From NCBI RefSeq assembly GCF_020906515.1, contig NC_085854.1:2356001-2420000 (forward strand): DNA of 64,000 nt, written 5' to 3'. Shown piece after piece: positions 42,803-52,241 of the stretch. Origin of the DNA: Vanrija pseudolonga (Eukaryota > Basidiomycota > Tremellomycetes > Trichosporonales > Trichosporonaceae). How positions within the stretch are numbered: position 1 is the first letter of the stretch; each line of letters begins with the position of its first letter. The notes under the pieces were generated by a model. That model made no database searches, was not told the origin of the DNA, and saw only the letters and a list, made by a program, of their open reading frames with translations. The position numbers and the translations under genes are program-made.

Positions 42803-45706
42803 TCAGATGTAGAAGCGCTTCTTGTGGTTGCGCCTCTGGGGCCCGAGAGCATAGTCAGGCCCTGCGCGAATGTCGAGGAAGAGACGCCAAAAGAGAATAA
42901 TAGCCCACTCGAGGTAGTCGAGGAAAAGGAGGGTGAGGCAGAAGAAGTCGTGCATGACGCGGCCGGGGATCGTCGTCGGACCAGGGTGCGAGCGGCCTGT
43001 GAACATGCGGTAGTCGTTGAGGTTCGGCGCATTGGACAGGGCCCGGCGGTGGCCAATGGGCACAACGTGCGAGACGGTGGCGGTGGGTGCGGCCGAGGTC
43101 GACTGGTAGCGACGGTGCTGGGCTGCAAGGGCAAGAGTATTGTCGCGCGCCTGGACAACTGGCGTGGTGCAGAGGACGAGCGGGCGGAGGTGCTTTGCAT
43201 TCTTGATCCGAGTGCGCGGCGACGGCGTAGCCCGCAGTGAGGACCGGTCAGAGTACTCATCCCACGGGTCGCCGGCCGGCGCGAGATGCGCAGGCGAGAG
43301 GATCGGGGAGTCGGTGTCACCCGGAGCGGCGACCTGGAACCTCTGCGTGGCGGCAGGATGGACGGCAATCACGGGGACATCGTCGTCTTCCATGCCCGGG
43401 AGAGGGACGTGGCGCGGCTGCGGGCTTGGGCTCGGCCAACTTCGCGGCGACCAGTCGGCCCAGCGGATACGCCTAGGAGCGCCAGTCTCAGTAATCGAGT
43501 CATAGGCACTCGAGTCGAGGTGTCTGGCCAGCTGACCGCGGAGCACGAACGCGGCAGTGGGACTCAGTGAGCCTTTGCTGGTCACCTTGGGCGAGGTGAG
43601 ACTGATAGACAACTGGTTCGAGAGCTGGTTCTCGGGTGTCTTGTATACGATGGGACGGCCAATCTTGGAGCCAGCATCCTCGAAGTCCTGCTGAACCTCG
43701 TCCTCGTGGAGGTGCTGCTCTGCGTCCTCAAAGTGCTCGTCCTCGGTCGTCTCCTCATTCTCGTCGGGTGACTCGTCCAGATCCCTAAAGTTGGTCATGG
43801 GTGACGGAGCATAGTTGCTGCCGAGCTCGCTCCCGAGGGATCGCCTGACACCCAAGTAGTCGTCGGAGAGGAATGAGCGCACACTGCCCATGCGAGAAGC
43901 GATGCCGCTCAGAGGGCTCCCAGAAATGCCACTCTGCGGGCTCTGGCTCCGTCCGCTGTTCGTGACAATGCTCGCACGACTGCGCACAGAACCTGTGCTC
44001 GTGGTGGACGGCACACGACGGTGCAGCGAGAAGCTGCCTTCGCTGGGGGCAGGGCGCGAGGCCGGATAAGGTGTGCGCCGCAGCCGCAAGCTGCCCTTGT
44101 CACTCCTGCCCCGAATAGAAGACGACGGGGCGTCGACCTGGAGTCGAGGCGTGAGCGGCAGGCGCTGGTGCGAGACCGACCGCGAAGGCCCCCGATCCGG
44201 ACTGAGAAAGGTCGCCGAAGATACGGTCGGACGGGACCGGGGTCGGTCAAGAAGCGTCATGGGCAGGTCGGTGAGATCGACTTCTTCGTGACGAACAGAC
44301 TCGGTGCCTTGAGATGAGCCGTGCTGATCTTGCGCCGACGAAGGCTCATACAGTTCTTGGTGGTGGGCGTATCTCGGGTCATCAAAGGGCGCGAGTCGGT
44401 CACGCGGGAACTCTGGGAAAGTTGTCGAGCCCCAGCCAACTCTGTCATCCTCCTCGGACGAGGGTGGGTCGTAGCCGCCTCTTGAGCGAACCGCAAAGGC
44501 AATAGGGTTAGATCGGCCATACGACCGCTGCTCGCGCCTGTTGCTCATCTCTAACGTGGCGGCGGCGAGGGCATACTCGAGGCGCTCACGCTCCAGGGCC
44601 GCGTCTTCGGCGCGCTCGAGCTGGCGGCGGAGCTTGTCCATATCCCGGCGAAGTCGTGCGGCAGCTCTGCGTTGATTCTCCTCGCTGTCGCGTGCCTCTG
44701 CGAGAGCGTCCTCGAGCTCGAGAATCCGGGCCTCATCTTCCTCGGCGCGCAACATTGAGAGCCGGACATCACGCCCTCTTGCGAGCTTGTCGCTTGGTGC
44801 ACGGGGCTGGGGGTGAGAGAAGGCGAGTGACGGGTCACTGGGAACAGTGCGCAAGTGCGGTGGAGTCTTGTCGAGAGGTCCCAACTTTGGTGACAAGACC
44901 TGGTAGCGACTGCCGCCGCTGGGCGACTTGCTCAGCGGGCGCCGCTCGGCAATGGGTGACCTGTTCGTCGCCGTGCTTGCTCGGGGGGACTCGCGAGGGG
45001 GCGATGCGTACAGCATTAAGCGACTTGAAATCTCGTCGGCCATTGCGTCTGGGCCGTGCGTGAGCTCCTGCTCCTCATTTTTTGCCGTGCGAGCGCGTGC
45101 GCACAACGTACCTAGTTCCTGTTGCTTGATGAGGCGCTGGACACCGCGCAGGGTAAGCGTGTTACCGGGCTCGTCGTCGTCGTCGTCGACTTCGAGGGCC
45201 AGGTCGACATTATCGACAGAGATCATGCTGGTGCGGACAGAGGACGGGCCAGACTCGAGCGGCTCTGGTGGCGGAGGGACATTGTGTACCAAGGGGCGCT
45301 TGACGTCTGCGAGGGGCGAGGCAGTCGAGGTGCGGCGATATCCATACGGTGGCGGGGGTGAGACCATGGGCGCCGACGATTCCGAGATGAGACTGAGGGG
45401 GCGGGGAGCGCGAGTGTTATTGTGCGGGCTGACGTGAGTCGCATCGCTATCGTCGCTGGCGGCTTGATCGTCGTGGTCGTCATCGCCGGCGGCAGTTGAC
45501 TCCTTTAGCGGCGATGCGGCCTTGACCTTGCCCTTTGCCGATTTGGGTACTAGCGGAGACGAGGCCTTGGAGGAGGTAGTGGTGGTAGTAGGCTTGAACA
45601 GGTCATGCTTGCTGGCTAACGGAGGTGCTTGGCTGTCGGTGGAACGGAGGCCAGCACGGCGGGTGCCCGGGGGTTTCGGTGGGCGGGTATACGCTGGGGA
45701 GAACAT
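42803..45706 (-). CDS. Large coiled-coil protein with hydrophobic C-terminus, function unknown
   Basis: A single uninterrupted frame gives 967 residues; the start chosen (MFSPAYTRPPKPPG) follows the C/T-rich leader, though the frame stays open further upstream. Residues 1-190 are Ser/Pro-rich with an acidic run (EVDDDDDEPG). Residues about 305-390 form a coiled coil (ARILELEDALAEARDSEENQ, then LRRDMDKLRRQLERAEDAA). A long disordered region with many SP/TP sites follows. Near residues 915-944 is a hydrophobic stretch (FFCLTLLFLDYLEWAIILFW) that could be a tail anchor or membrane hairpin, then a basic end (RRNHKKRFYI). I do not recognise the family. The SP/TP density suggests cell-cycle or kinase regulation. 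Confidence 0.8.
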   Translation of the reverse strand: MFSPAYTRPPKPPGTRRAGLRSTDSQAPPLASKHDLFKPTTTTTSSKASSPLVPKSAKGKVKAASPLKESTAAGDDDHDDQAASDDSDATHVSPHNNTRAPRPLSLISESSAPMVSPPPPYGYRRTSTASPLADVKRPLVHNVPPPPEPLESGPSSVRTSMISVDNVDLALEVDDDDDEPGNTLTLRGVQRLIKQQELGTLCARARTAKNEEQELTHGPDAMADEISSRLMLYASPPRESPRASTATNRSPIAERRPLSKSPSGGSRYQVLSPKLGPLDKTPPHLRTVPSDPSLAFSHPQPRAPSDKLARGRDVRLSMLRAEEDEARILELEDALAEARDSEENQRRAAARLRRDMDKLRRQLERAEDAALERERLEYALAAATLEMSNRREQRSYGRSNPIAFAVRSRGGYDPPSSEEDDRVGWGSTTFPEFPRDRLAPFDDPRYAHHQELYEPSSAQDQHGSSQGTESVRHEEVDLTDLPMTLLDRPRSRPTVSSATFLSPDRGPSRSVSHQRLPLTPRLQVDAPSSSIRGRSDKGSLRLRRTPYPASRPAPSEGSFSLHRRVPSTTSTGSVRSRASIVTNSGRSQSPQSGISGSPLSGIASRMGSVRSFLSDDYLGVRRSLGSELGSNYAPSPMTNFRDLDESPDENEETTEDEHFEDAEQHLHEDEVQQDFEDAGSKIGRPIVYKTPENQLSNQLSISLTSPKVTSKGSLSPTAAFVLRGQLARHLDSSAYDSITETGAPRRIRWADWSPRSWPSPSPQPRHVPLPGMEDDDVPVIAVHPAATQRFQVAAPGDTDSPILSPAHLAPAGDPWDEYSDRSSLRATPSPRTRIKNAKHLRPLVLCTTPVVQARDNTLALAAQHRRYQSTSAAPTATVSHVVPIGHRRALSNAPNLNDYRMFTGRSHPGPTTIPGRVMHDFFCLTLLFLDYLEWAIILFWRLFLDIRAGPDYALGPQRRNHKKRFYI

Positions 45707-47785
45707 GGTGGTGGAGGGTATGTCGAGCGGGGGGGCAGGCAGCGACAGGGGGGCACGAGGCGACGACAAACGACCGAGTCGAGACAGGAGAACGAGTTGA
45801 GAAAGAGAGAGAAGGGGATGTCGAGATGTCGAGTTCGAGTTGTGCGTGAGAATCGGGCCGGGTGTTGGATGTTTACACGGCTGAGACAAGGCGGCGGCAA
45901 GATGGGACTGGCACGGGGGGGCAAGTCGCAATCTCAGTGTCGCTGGAATGCTCGCCGTCACCAAGCTGGAATCTCCAAGGGGACGCTGATACCTCTAGAG
46001 TAGCAAGCAAGCACAAGCGTAGTAGCACCCACTCGCCGCCCTCGACATGCCACCTGGACAAGTGAGGCAAGGTGGTGGTAGTGTTGATCTCAAAACGGCG
46101 AGTGGGTGGGTGGGTGGGTGGCCAAACTCTTGTCGGGTCGTTGTGGTTCGTGCCTTTGCGCGGAAGAGAGATCTCGTGCGTCGAGCGGCAAACGGCGCAG
46201 GGCAGCGAAGCAGCAGCGAGCGAGTCGAGCAGAGTCGAGGAGTACCGTAGGGCGAAGGAACGCACGAGCAGCAGCGGCGCACAAACCCACACTCCTGGGC
46301 TGGGCGTGCCTCGTCGATAGGCTTTGACGCGGGAGACAAAGAGTCGGATGGCTGGGTGACACTCGAGGGGGAGGAGATGCAGCAGTCGTGCGTCAGCCGG
46401 TGATCGAGCCGGCGGGATGTGGAGGCAGAACAGGAGGTGGGTGGGCGGGTGTGCGTGACAGGTGGTGATGGCGATGTTGTGACTTTTGCGTGGGTGCACG
46501 AGCAGTGGCCTAGCAGCAGTCGGCGGCGTACGGCGGTACGGCGGAGCGGCAATGGCAAGGGCATCTGCTCTCGGGGGTTTGTTTGTGCATTGAGGCGTGG
46601 GCGGCGGCGGCGGCGACGGCGGCATGAGGCGCAAGTCATCAGGCCTGAATGCATCGACGACGACGAACGACGAACAGCAGCAGGCACCGCGACGACGCGA
46701 CGAAAAAACAGAAAAAAAAGACAGACGCGTCGCCTTGATACCCTGAACCTCTGCCAACTCTCTCCACAAGCCCCAGGTTCCAGGTTTCGTTTGGCCCTTT
46801 GCGCCGCGCGACATGTCGCAATAGATGTGACGCGGCGTGCGGGGTGCGCTGCGCCGCCCCGCGTCGGCGTGGGAACGGGTCTGGTGGGTCTGGGCAGGTC
46901 TAGCGCCGCGGTGGTGGTGCTGTTCCAGCAACAACACAAGTTCTGGGTTTCACGCTACCGACGAAGCAGCGCCGTAATGGCATGTCACTGAAACCGAGAA
47001 ACGGTGCGCGTGGGCGTGTGTGTAGGTAGGTGTGCAGGAAACGTGCTGGGCGAGCATGTGAGCACATGCTCGGTCGGTCAGTGGCCAGTAGTGGTCGATG
47101 CCAAGGCTGATGGCGCTGTTCTCTCGAGTCGTGGTGGTGGTGGTGGCTGTCAGGGCCGGAGACGACTGAGGAACAAACACAAACAAGTCAGCCGCGGCCG
47201 TGTCGTCCCTCTGCGCGTGCCCCTCGCCTTCAGCCCGCTCACGCAGCAGCAGCCACGACTGCCCTCAATCGAACATGTCACGGCGTGATGTGCTTGCTCA
47301 TGGCGAATTCATCTCGTCTTCTGCAGCATGCCTTGCAGGCTTGCGTGGGGCACAAACACCAGCCATCGCTGGGTGACAGTCGCGCGCAGGGCGCCCCGCA
47401 GCATACGCCGAGTCGTGACTGCCTTCTGCGTTGCATCACGGCGCACTAGCGTGGGTCGTTGTCTGCCTCGGTGGGTTTACGCAAGTACAAACAGCAGCAC
47501 CGCAGCGATGGCGATGGCGACATCGGACTTGCGCAACCCCTCGCCCGACGCATTCAGCGTTCCAACATTCCAGCGACTGACTGCTCGACGCGACTGACTT
47601 ATCGCGTCTGGCGTACCGCCATGGTTGATAGCTCGAGATTATGACTAGCGCGATCTGGGGGGCTCAATTGGCGGCGGTTCCTACAAACCTGCGTTGACGA
47701 CTAGCGTGCGGCATGGGGGGCGGGCATGTCGCACGTCGCTCGCACGTGTGCAGAGAGAGTGCTCAATTGCGCTTGCTTCGCCCGA

Positions 47786-47811
47786 AGACGACGACGACGA
47801 CGACGACGACG
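47786..47811. repeat. (GAC)n trinucleotide microsatellite
   Basis: About eight to nine GAC/ACG units in tandem. Confidence 0.9.
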
Positions 47812-48829
47812 AACATTCAGAAGCGTGGGATCCGGGCTAGGCAGGGCCGGTACTGCCTTCTGTCTAAGCTAGAGAACACTGCGCGGATCGCCGGCAGCGT
47901 GTTGACAATGCCGTGGCAGCCAGTGGGCAGCGTGGGAACGACTCGCTTTGGGTGCATTGAGTGATGCGCTTGCTTGAGCGGTGCGATAGGCTGCGCGCGG
48001 TGGTGGGCTGCGATAAGAGCTGGCCTGCCTGTTGAACTTTGCGGGTTCCATCATCTCATGGCGTGGCGGGTGATAAGGCCGTCCACGATGTCGTTCACGC
48101 AACAGGAGACGGAGACTGATCCATCGAGCTTTGTGGCTCGAGGGTAGAGTTTGATTGCTCGAGTATAGGCTGTGCTGAGCCCCTTGACTAGTTAGACAGC
48201 GACCAGAACCAGAACCGCGGTGTGGGCCAGCTAGCTCCCTCCCTGCCCAGCATTGATTCTCCCTATCGCCAACTAGCCAGCTGCGCTCATCCACGCCCGC
48301 CGTCACACGTTGCCGGAGTCCATGTACTCCTCGCCAAGCACCGTCTCGTGGGCAAGCCTGAGGCCTGGTCGCTGGGTAGTGGGTAGTTTTTCAGAGCCCG
48401 CCCGATGCCACTTGCTTGCGGTGCCGTGCCACTCCTCCCGCTTCTCGTCCGTGGCAGAACGCGCGCTGCGTCGCGTGGGGTGGGTACCTTTGAGCATCAC
48501 CACATGTGCCTCTGGATCAGCCTGGCGCTAGGAAGAGCGACCATTGGCCCTTGACAAAGCCGTGCCCGCTTCCTCATCCATCCGTGACAGCAGCTGATCA
48601 CCCTCCTCCACTGCGTCATCTTCCTCACCTCCTCCACACCTCCACCACCACGACCATCGCCGTACCCATGTCGCACATGCGGCACATCCTTCCCAGTCAT
48701 CTGAGCGATAAGACTGCCTCTTCCCTCCAGTCAGACAAGATTCAGTTGACTTGAGACGAGGGGGCTGGTGCCTTGCAGGCCGGCCACTCGCTCGCCCTCA
48801 CCTCGTTCATCTCCTGCATCGTTCACCCC

Positions 48830-48874
48830 TTCACCACCCCCCTCCCCACCCCCTCCCCACCCCCTCCCCACTCC
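48830..48874. repeat. C-rich tandem repeat (G-quadruplex on minus strand)
   Basis: Three near-identical units of CCCCCTCCCCA in tandem. On the minus strand this is a series of G4-G5 runs separated by A or T, 47 bases downstream of the complex I subunit stop codon. Confidence 0.9.
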
Positions 48875-48920
48875 ACCTGCGTGATCCAATGCATAATGCC
48901 AGCCGCCTGCCAGCTTTCTT

Positions 48921-49792
48921 CTAAACGTATCCCACCATAGGGAAGTACTGGTACGGCGCGCGGGGGATGTAGGCGCCGGCCTTGGGCTCCCACTTGCCGT
49001 TGTCCTTGAGGCTTGGGGGGGTGGGCGGGAGGCCGGTGGCCGAGCCAGTCTGGATGCCGGCGGCGACGAACGCCGTGCCCTCGGGCAGCTTGGCGAGCAC
49101 GGCCGTCAGGGGTGCCGCCTCGGTCGCGACCTCCGTCTTGGGGGCCTCGACGGCGGCAAGGGTGGGCGAGGCGAGGAGCAGCTCGGAGAGCTCGGTCTGC
49201 GTCACGACCGAGGTTTGGGGGTATGCGCGGCGGGTCTGCGGGTGTTAGCTGGGGCAGGGGAGGGGGGAAGCGGCGTGCGACGAGCTGCAGGTCGACAGAG
49301 GACATCGCAGCTCGATCCACACGCCCACGCCCACACCACTCACGTCGCGGTCGTAGTACTGGTTGAAGGCAACGTCCGACGCCGCCGTCGCGGGGGTAGC
49401 GTAGCGCTCGGTGCGCGACGCAGGAGGAGGCATGCGGTGCTTGTCCTGCAGGGGAAGACCGGACGAGATCTCGGGGTTGACTGGGGCGTTAGCAGAATCA
49501 CAACGTCATGTCCACGAGCTCGACGTACCGACAAGAACGTCGCCTAGGGGGCCGGGTTAGCACAATCAATCTCTCATCCTAACGGCGCTCTCTACGCACG
49601 GAACTTCTTCCAGAAGCCCTGCGAGTGTCAGCAAGTGCAAAGGCCAAGTGTCGACGCCGGCCTGCGGCCGTCAACGCAACGCACAGTAGGCTGCAAGTGG
49701 TACAGCGTGTGGTCCGCCGACATGGGCTTGGGCTTGGCGGCGGCCTGGGTGGCGGCCTGGGCGGCGTTACGGAGGATCGAGGCGCCGCGCAT
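48921..49792 (-). CDS. NADH:ubiquinone oxidoreductase (complex I) 21 kDa subunit
   Basis: Five exons (49685-49792, 49600-49618, 49529-49543, 49344-49480, 48921-49235) close in frame to 197 residues. The family signature is plain: DVLVVNPEISSGLPL, then ERYATPATAASDVAFNQYY and RDTRRAYPQTSVVTQTEL, as in the fungal complex I 21 kDa (NUXM/21.3 kDa group) subunit. The Ala/Arg-rich N-terminus (RGASILRNAAQAATQAAAK) fits mitochondrial import. The C-terminus ends in a Pro/Tyr-rich stretch (PRAPYQYFPMVGYV). It is an accessory subunit of the membrane arm. Two internal exons are only 19 and 15 nt, and the junctions restore the conserved protein. Two CACGTG boxes lie about 210-235 bp upstream. Confidence 0.9.
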
Positions 49793-52241
49793 GGTGTGGG
49801 TGTGAGTGGTGTGGTTGAGCTCGCGACGACGACGTTATGCGAGATGCAGATGGCACCAGCGAGCAGCGAGCAGCGTCCGAGTGACGGCGAGCAGCCAGCC
49901 AATGCTGCCTGGCGGGAATCTCAGCCAGGCGGCCAGGCGGAGCGCTCGGTCGGGGTCGGGGTTTGACTGAGTGGCAGCGGGCGGAGGAGCGGGGGTATTT
50001 CCACGTGGCTTGGATGGGATCACGTGATCTAGTCCAAGTGCTCTCAGCGGCATGCATCGAGTGCAGCGCGTCTGCGCGTCTGGCATGCCACACTGCTCAC
50101 TCGTGCATGCATCATGCCGGTCGGACGCCCCGTCAGACGGGACGGCGAACCACGGCGCTACGGCCTGCCCACCACCCCAAGCATCACTAGTCGACCGCGA
50201 CGTGCTTCTGGTCATACACATGCCACAAGTCAGTCAGCTGAGCTGCCTTGTCCAAACGGCACGCACGGGAGGGAGGGAGCCAGCGGCCCCGGCGCTACCA
50301 AGCAGCTGCATTCTGGTGCTATGAAGACACCGCTCCGGGTTCCCGGTGATCAGGCACACGGCCGCCAGCGAGCGCCGTCGCGCCGTCGCGCCGTCGCTGT
50401 GGTATGTGGCCTGGGTGCTGCCACTGCTGTTGATGGTGCTCGTGGTGGAGCGGCTTTGCTGCCACTGGGCCGTTCAAGGCCCACCCACTAACCAAACCCA
50501 ACCCGCCCTCGGCTCGCCCGACCCCCTCTGCCACGCGCCGATAACGCGTGGCGAGGCGTGGCCTTGCCGTGCGTCTAGCCGAGCCAAGAACCTTGTCTGC
50601 GGCTTCCAGCGCTTCCAGTCCAGCTGGTGTCCGCGGTCGTCGCTCAAGGCACCGAGTCTGGATCGCGGTGAGCCGTTTCAAGGGACGGGGGTGCTGTGGT
50701 GTTAGCGGGCAGGGTGGCCGCGAGCAGCTGCTCTGATCGTCAAGGGAAACGACGAGGGGTTCCTTGTTAGTTTTCACAGAGTCAAACTTGGTCGACGTGA
50801 TGCCGCGCGCCGGCCCGCGGGAACCTTGCAGCAGCAAACAAAGGATGAGATCGGATCTGTCTGCGAGCGCGCAGGGTACGTAGGCGGTGCTGCCAGAATG
50901 AGGGTGCAGGTGGTGAAACGACACGAGCAGGCAGGCAAGCAGGCAGTCACCATGAAAAAAAAAGTGGGCGGCGAGCGGCGCGGGCTGAGTGAGGCTTTGA
51001 GGCTTTGAGGCTTTGTTTGGCGCGTATTATGATTAAGGATAAGGATGCAAACCAGTAGCAGTAGTAGTACAAGACAGTGGGCATGGCGTGGCGTGGCCGT
51101 CGCGAGGGAGGCAAGCTCCAAGACGACGACGGCGGCGACGATGGATGCATGTAAACACGGTGCACGGGGTCAACAACAACAACAAACAACAAACATGGAC
51201 GGCGCGTTGTATTGGAGTTTGACCATGCTGCCTGTCAGTGGCGGCGTCGCGGCGTCCAGCATCCATCTGGGGTCGTCGTCGGGTCGAGTGACGTGCAATG
51301 ATTATGTGTCACTGAATATGCATGTGGTAGAGTAGGCCAGGGTGCAGTCAGCAAGACCAGTGGTGGGCGGCAAGTGCATGCATGCATCGAGGGGTGCGTC
51401 TGCATGCACAAAACCAACCTGCCGTCGCGTCAATGTTTAGTCTGCCCAGTGCTGGATGGCATCAGACCCGCGGGCGGGAGGGCGAGTGCAGGGACACGAC
51501 CCACCCCCCACTCTGTCTGCGCGCGCAGGAACCCAATTAGGAAACGCCAAAGTGCGGGAGAGGTAACGGCAGAGCCATGCACCCAGCAGCTGCATGGCAG
51601 CAGACGGCCTCGCGCTCGTGCTCGCCTCGCCTCGCCTTGCCTTGCATGCACGCGGCGCGACCGACAGAACAGACTGTCAGACTGACTGACCGACGGGGGC
51701 AGTCGGGGTAACCAGCAACTAGCAACTAGCAACGGCGCGCGCGTGCGCAACCAACTGGCCAACTGAAAGAAGGACGGCGGCGCCGAGGCGAGTGTTTCTG
51801 GGTCGTCTACCATCACTCAATCTTGTATCATTAATCATATTCAGTCTGTCTGCGCGTCGACGTGCCCAAACTAGACTACGACTAGACAACAACCCCCCAA
51901 CCCGACCCACCACTGCCCTCCCCCCCCCTCCCTCCCCGCAGCCGCCGCAGCCACTTTACGTCTTGGAAGTCATCTACTCGTACGCGGCGCAAACCCAACG
52001 CGACAAGCGACACCCCTACCCCCACCGACGCCGCGCCGCCGCCGCCGACGCCGCCGACGACCACGCCCACGCGCACAGCACACGTCGCGGCCAAAGGTCT
52101 GTGCAACGACCCTGCCGTCCACGCTCGTGCTCGCATCGCAACAACCACCACCCACCACCCCCACACACCCAAACACTCGAAACATTCCACAAAGCCATCA
52201 CGACGACACTACACCAACACCCCTCCCCCCACCACTCCGGC
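49793..52241. promoter_or_regulatory. 2.4 kb divergent gene-free region, complex I subunit / CDC25
   Basis: No gene is supported. It holds two E-boxes near the complex I start, a TGCATGCATGCA stretch (about 51376-51387) and long C/A-rich leader sequence before 52242. The CDC25 leader may be long: the reading frame is open from about 51792, but the sequence upstream of the first ATG looks like UTR. Confidence 0.45.
50001..50028. promoter_or_regulatory. Twin CACGTG E-boxes upstream of the complex I subunit
   Basis: CCACGTGG (50001-50008) and ATCACGTGAT (50019-50028) are both palindromes with a CACGTG core, 19 bp centre to centre. bHLH factors of the Cbf1/USF or SREBP type bind such sites; binding here is inferred. 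Confidence 0.5.

Larger units (their letters stand above)
45707..48920. promoter_or_regulatory. 3.2 kb gene-free region upstream of the coiled-coil gene
   Basis: No convincing gene on either strand. The longest open frames (about 45873-46937, minus) have leader-like composition (His/Pro/Arg/Thr-rich) and overlap another long frame on the same strand. It holds a GAC triplet run at 47786-47811 and a C-rich tandem at 48830-48874. It should contain the promoter and a long leader of the coiled-coil gene, and the complex I gene 3' UTR. Confidence 0.45.

Noticed and set aside
45070-45120. Possible intron in the coiled-coil gene (GTACGT ... GAGCAG, minus strand)
   Set aside because: Length of 44 nt would break the frame and no phase-correct acceptor exists; the frame is open without splicing.
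45873-46937. Long minus-strand open frame (354 codons) upstream of the coiled-coil gene
   Set aside because: Composition is His/Pro/Arg/Thr-rich without conserved blocks, it overlaps a second long frame on the same strand, and it covers the expected promoter; it looks like GC-driven chance.
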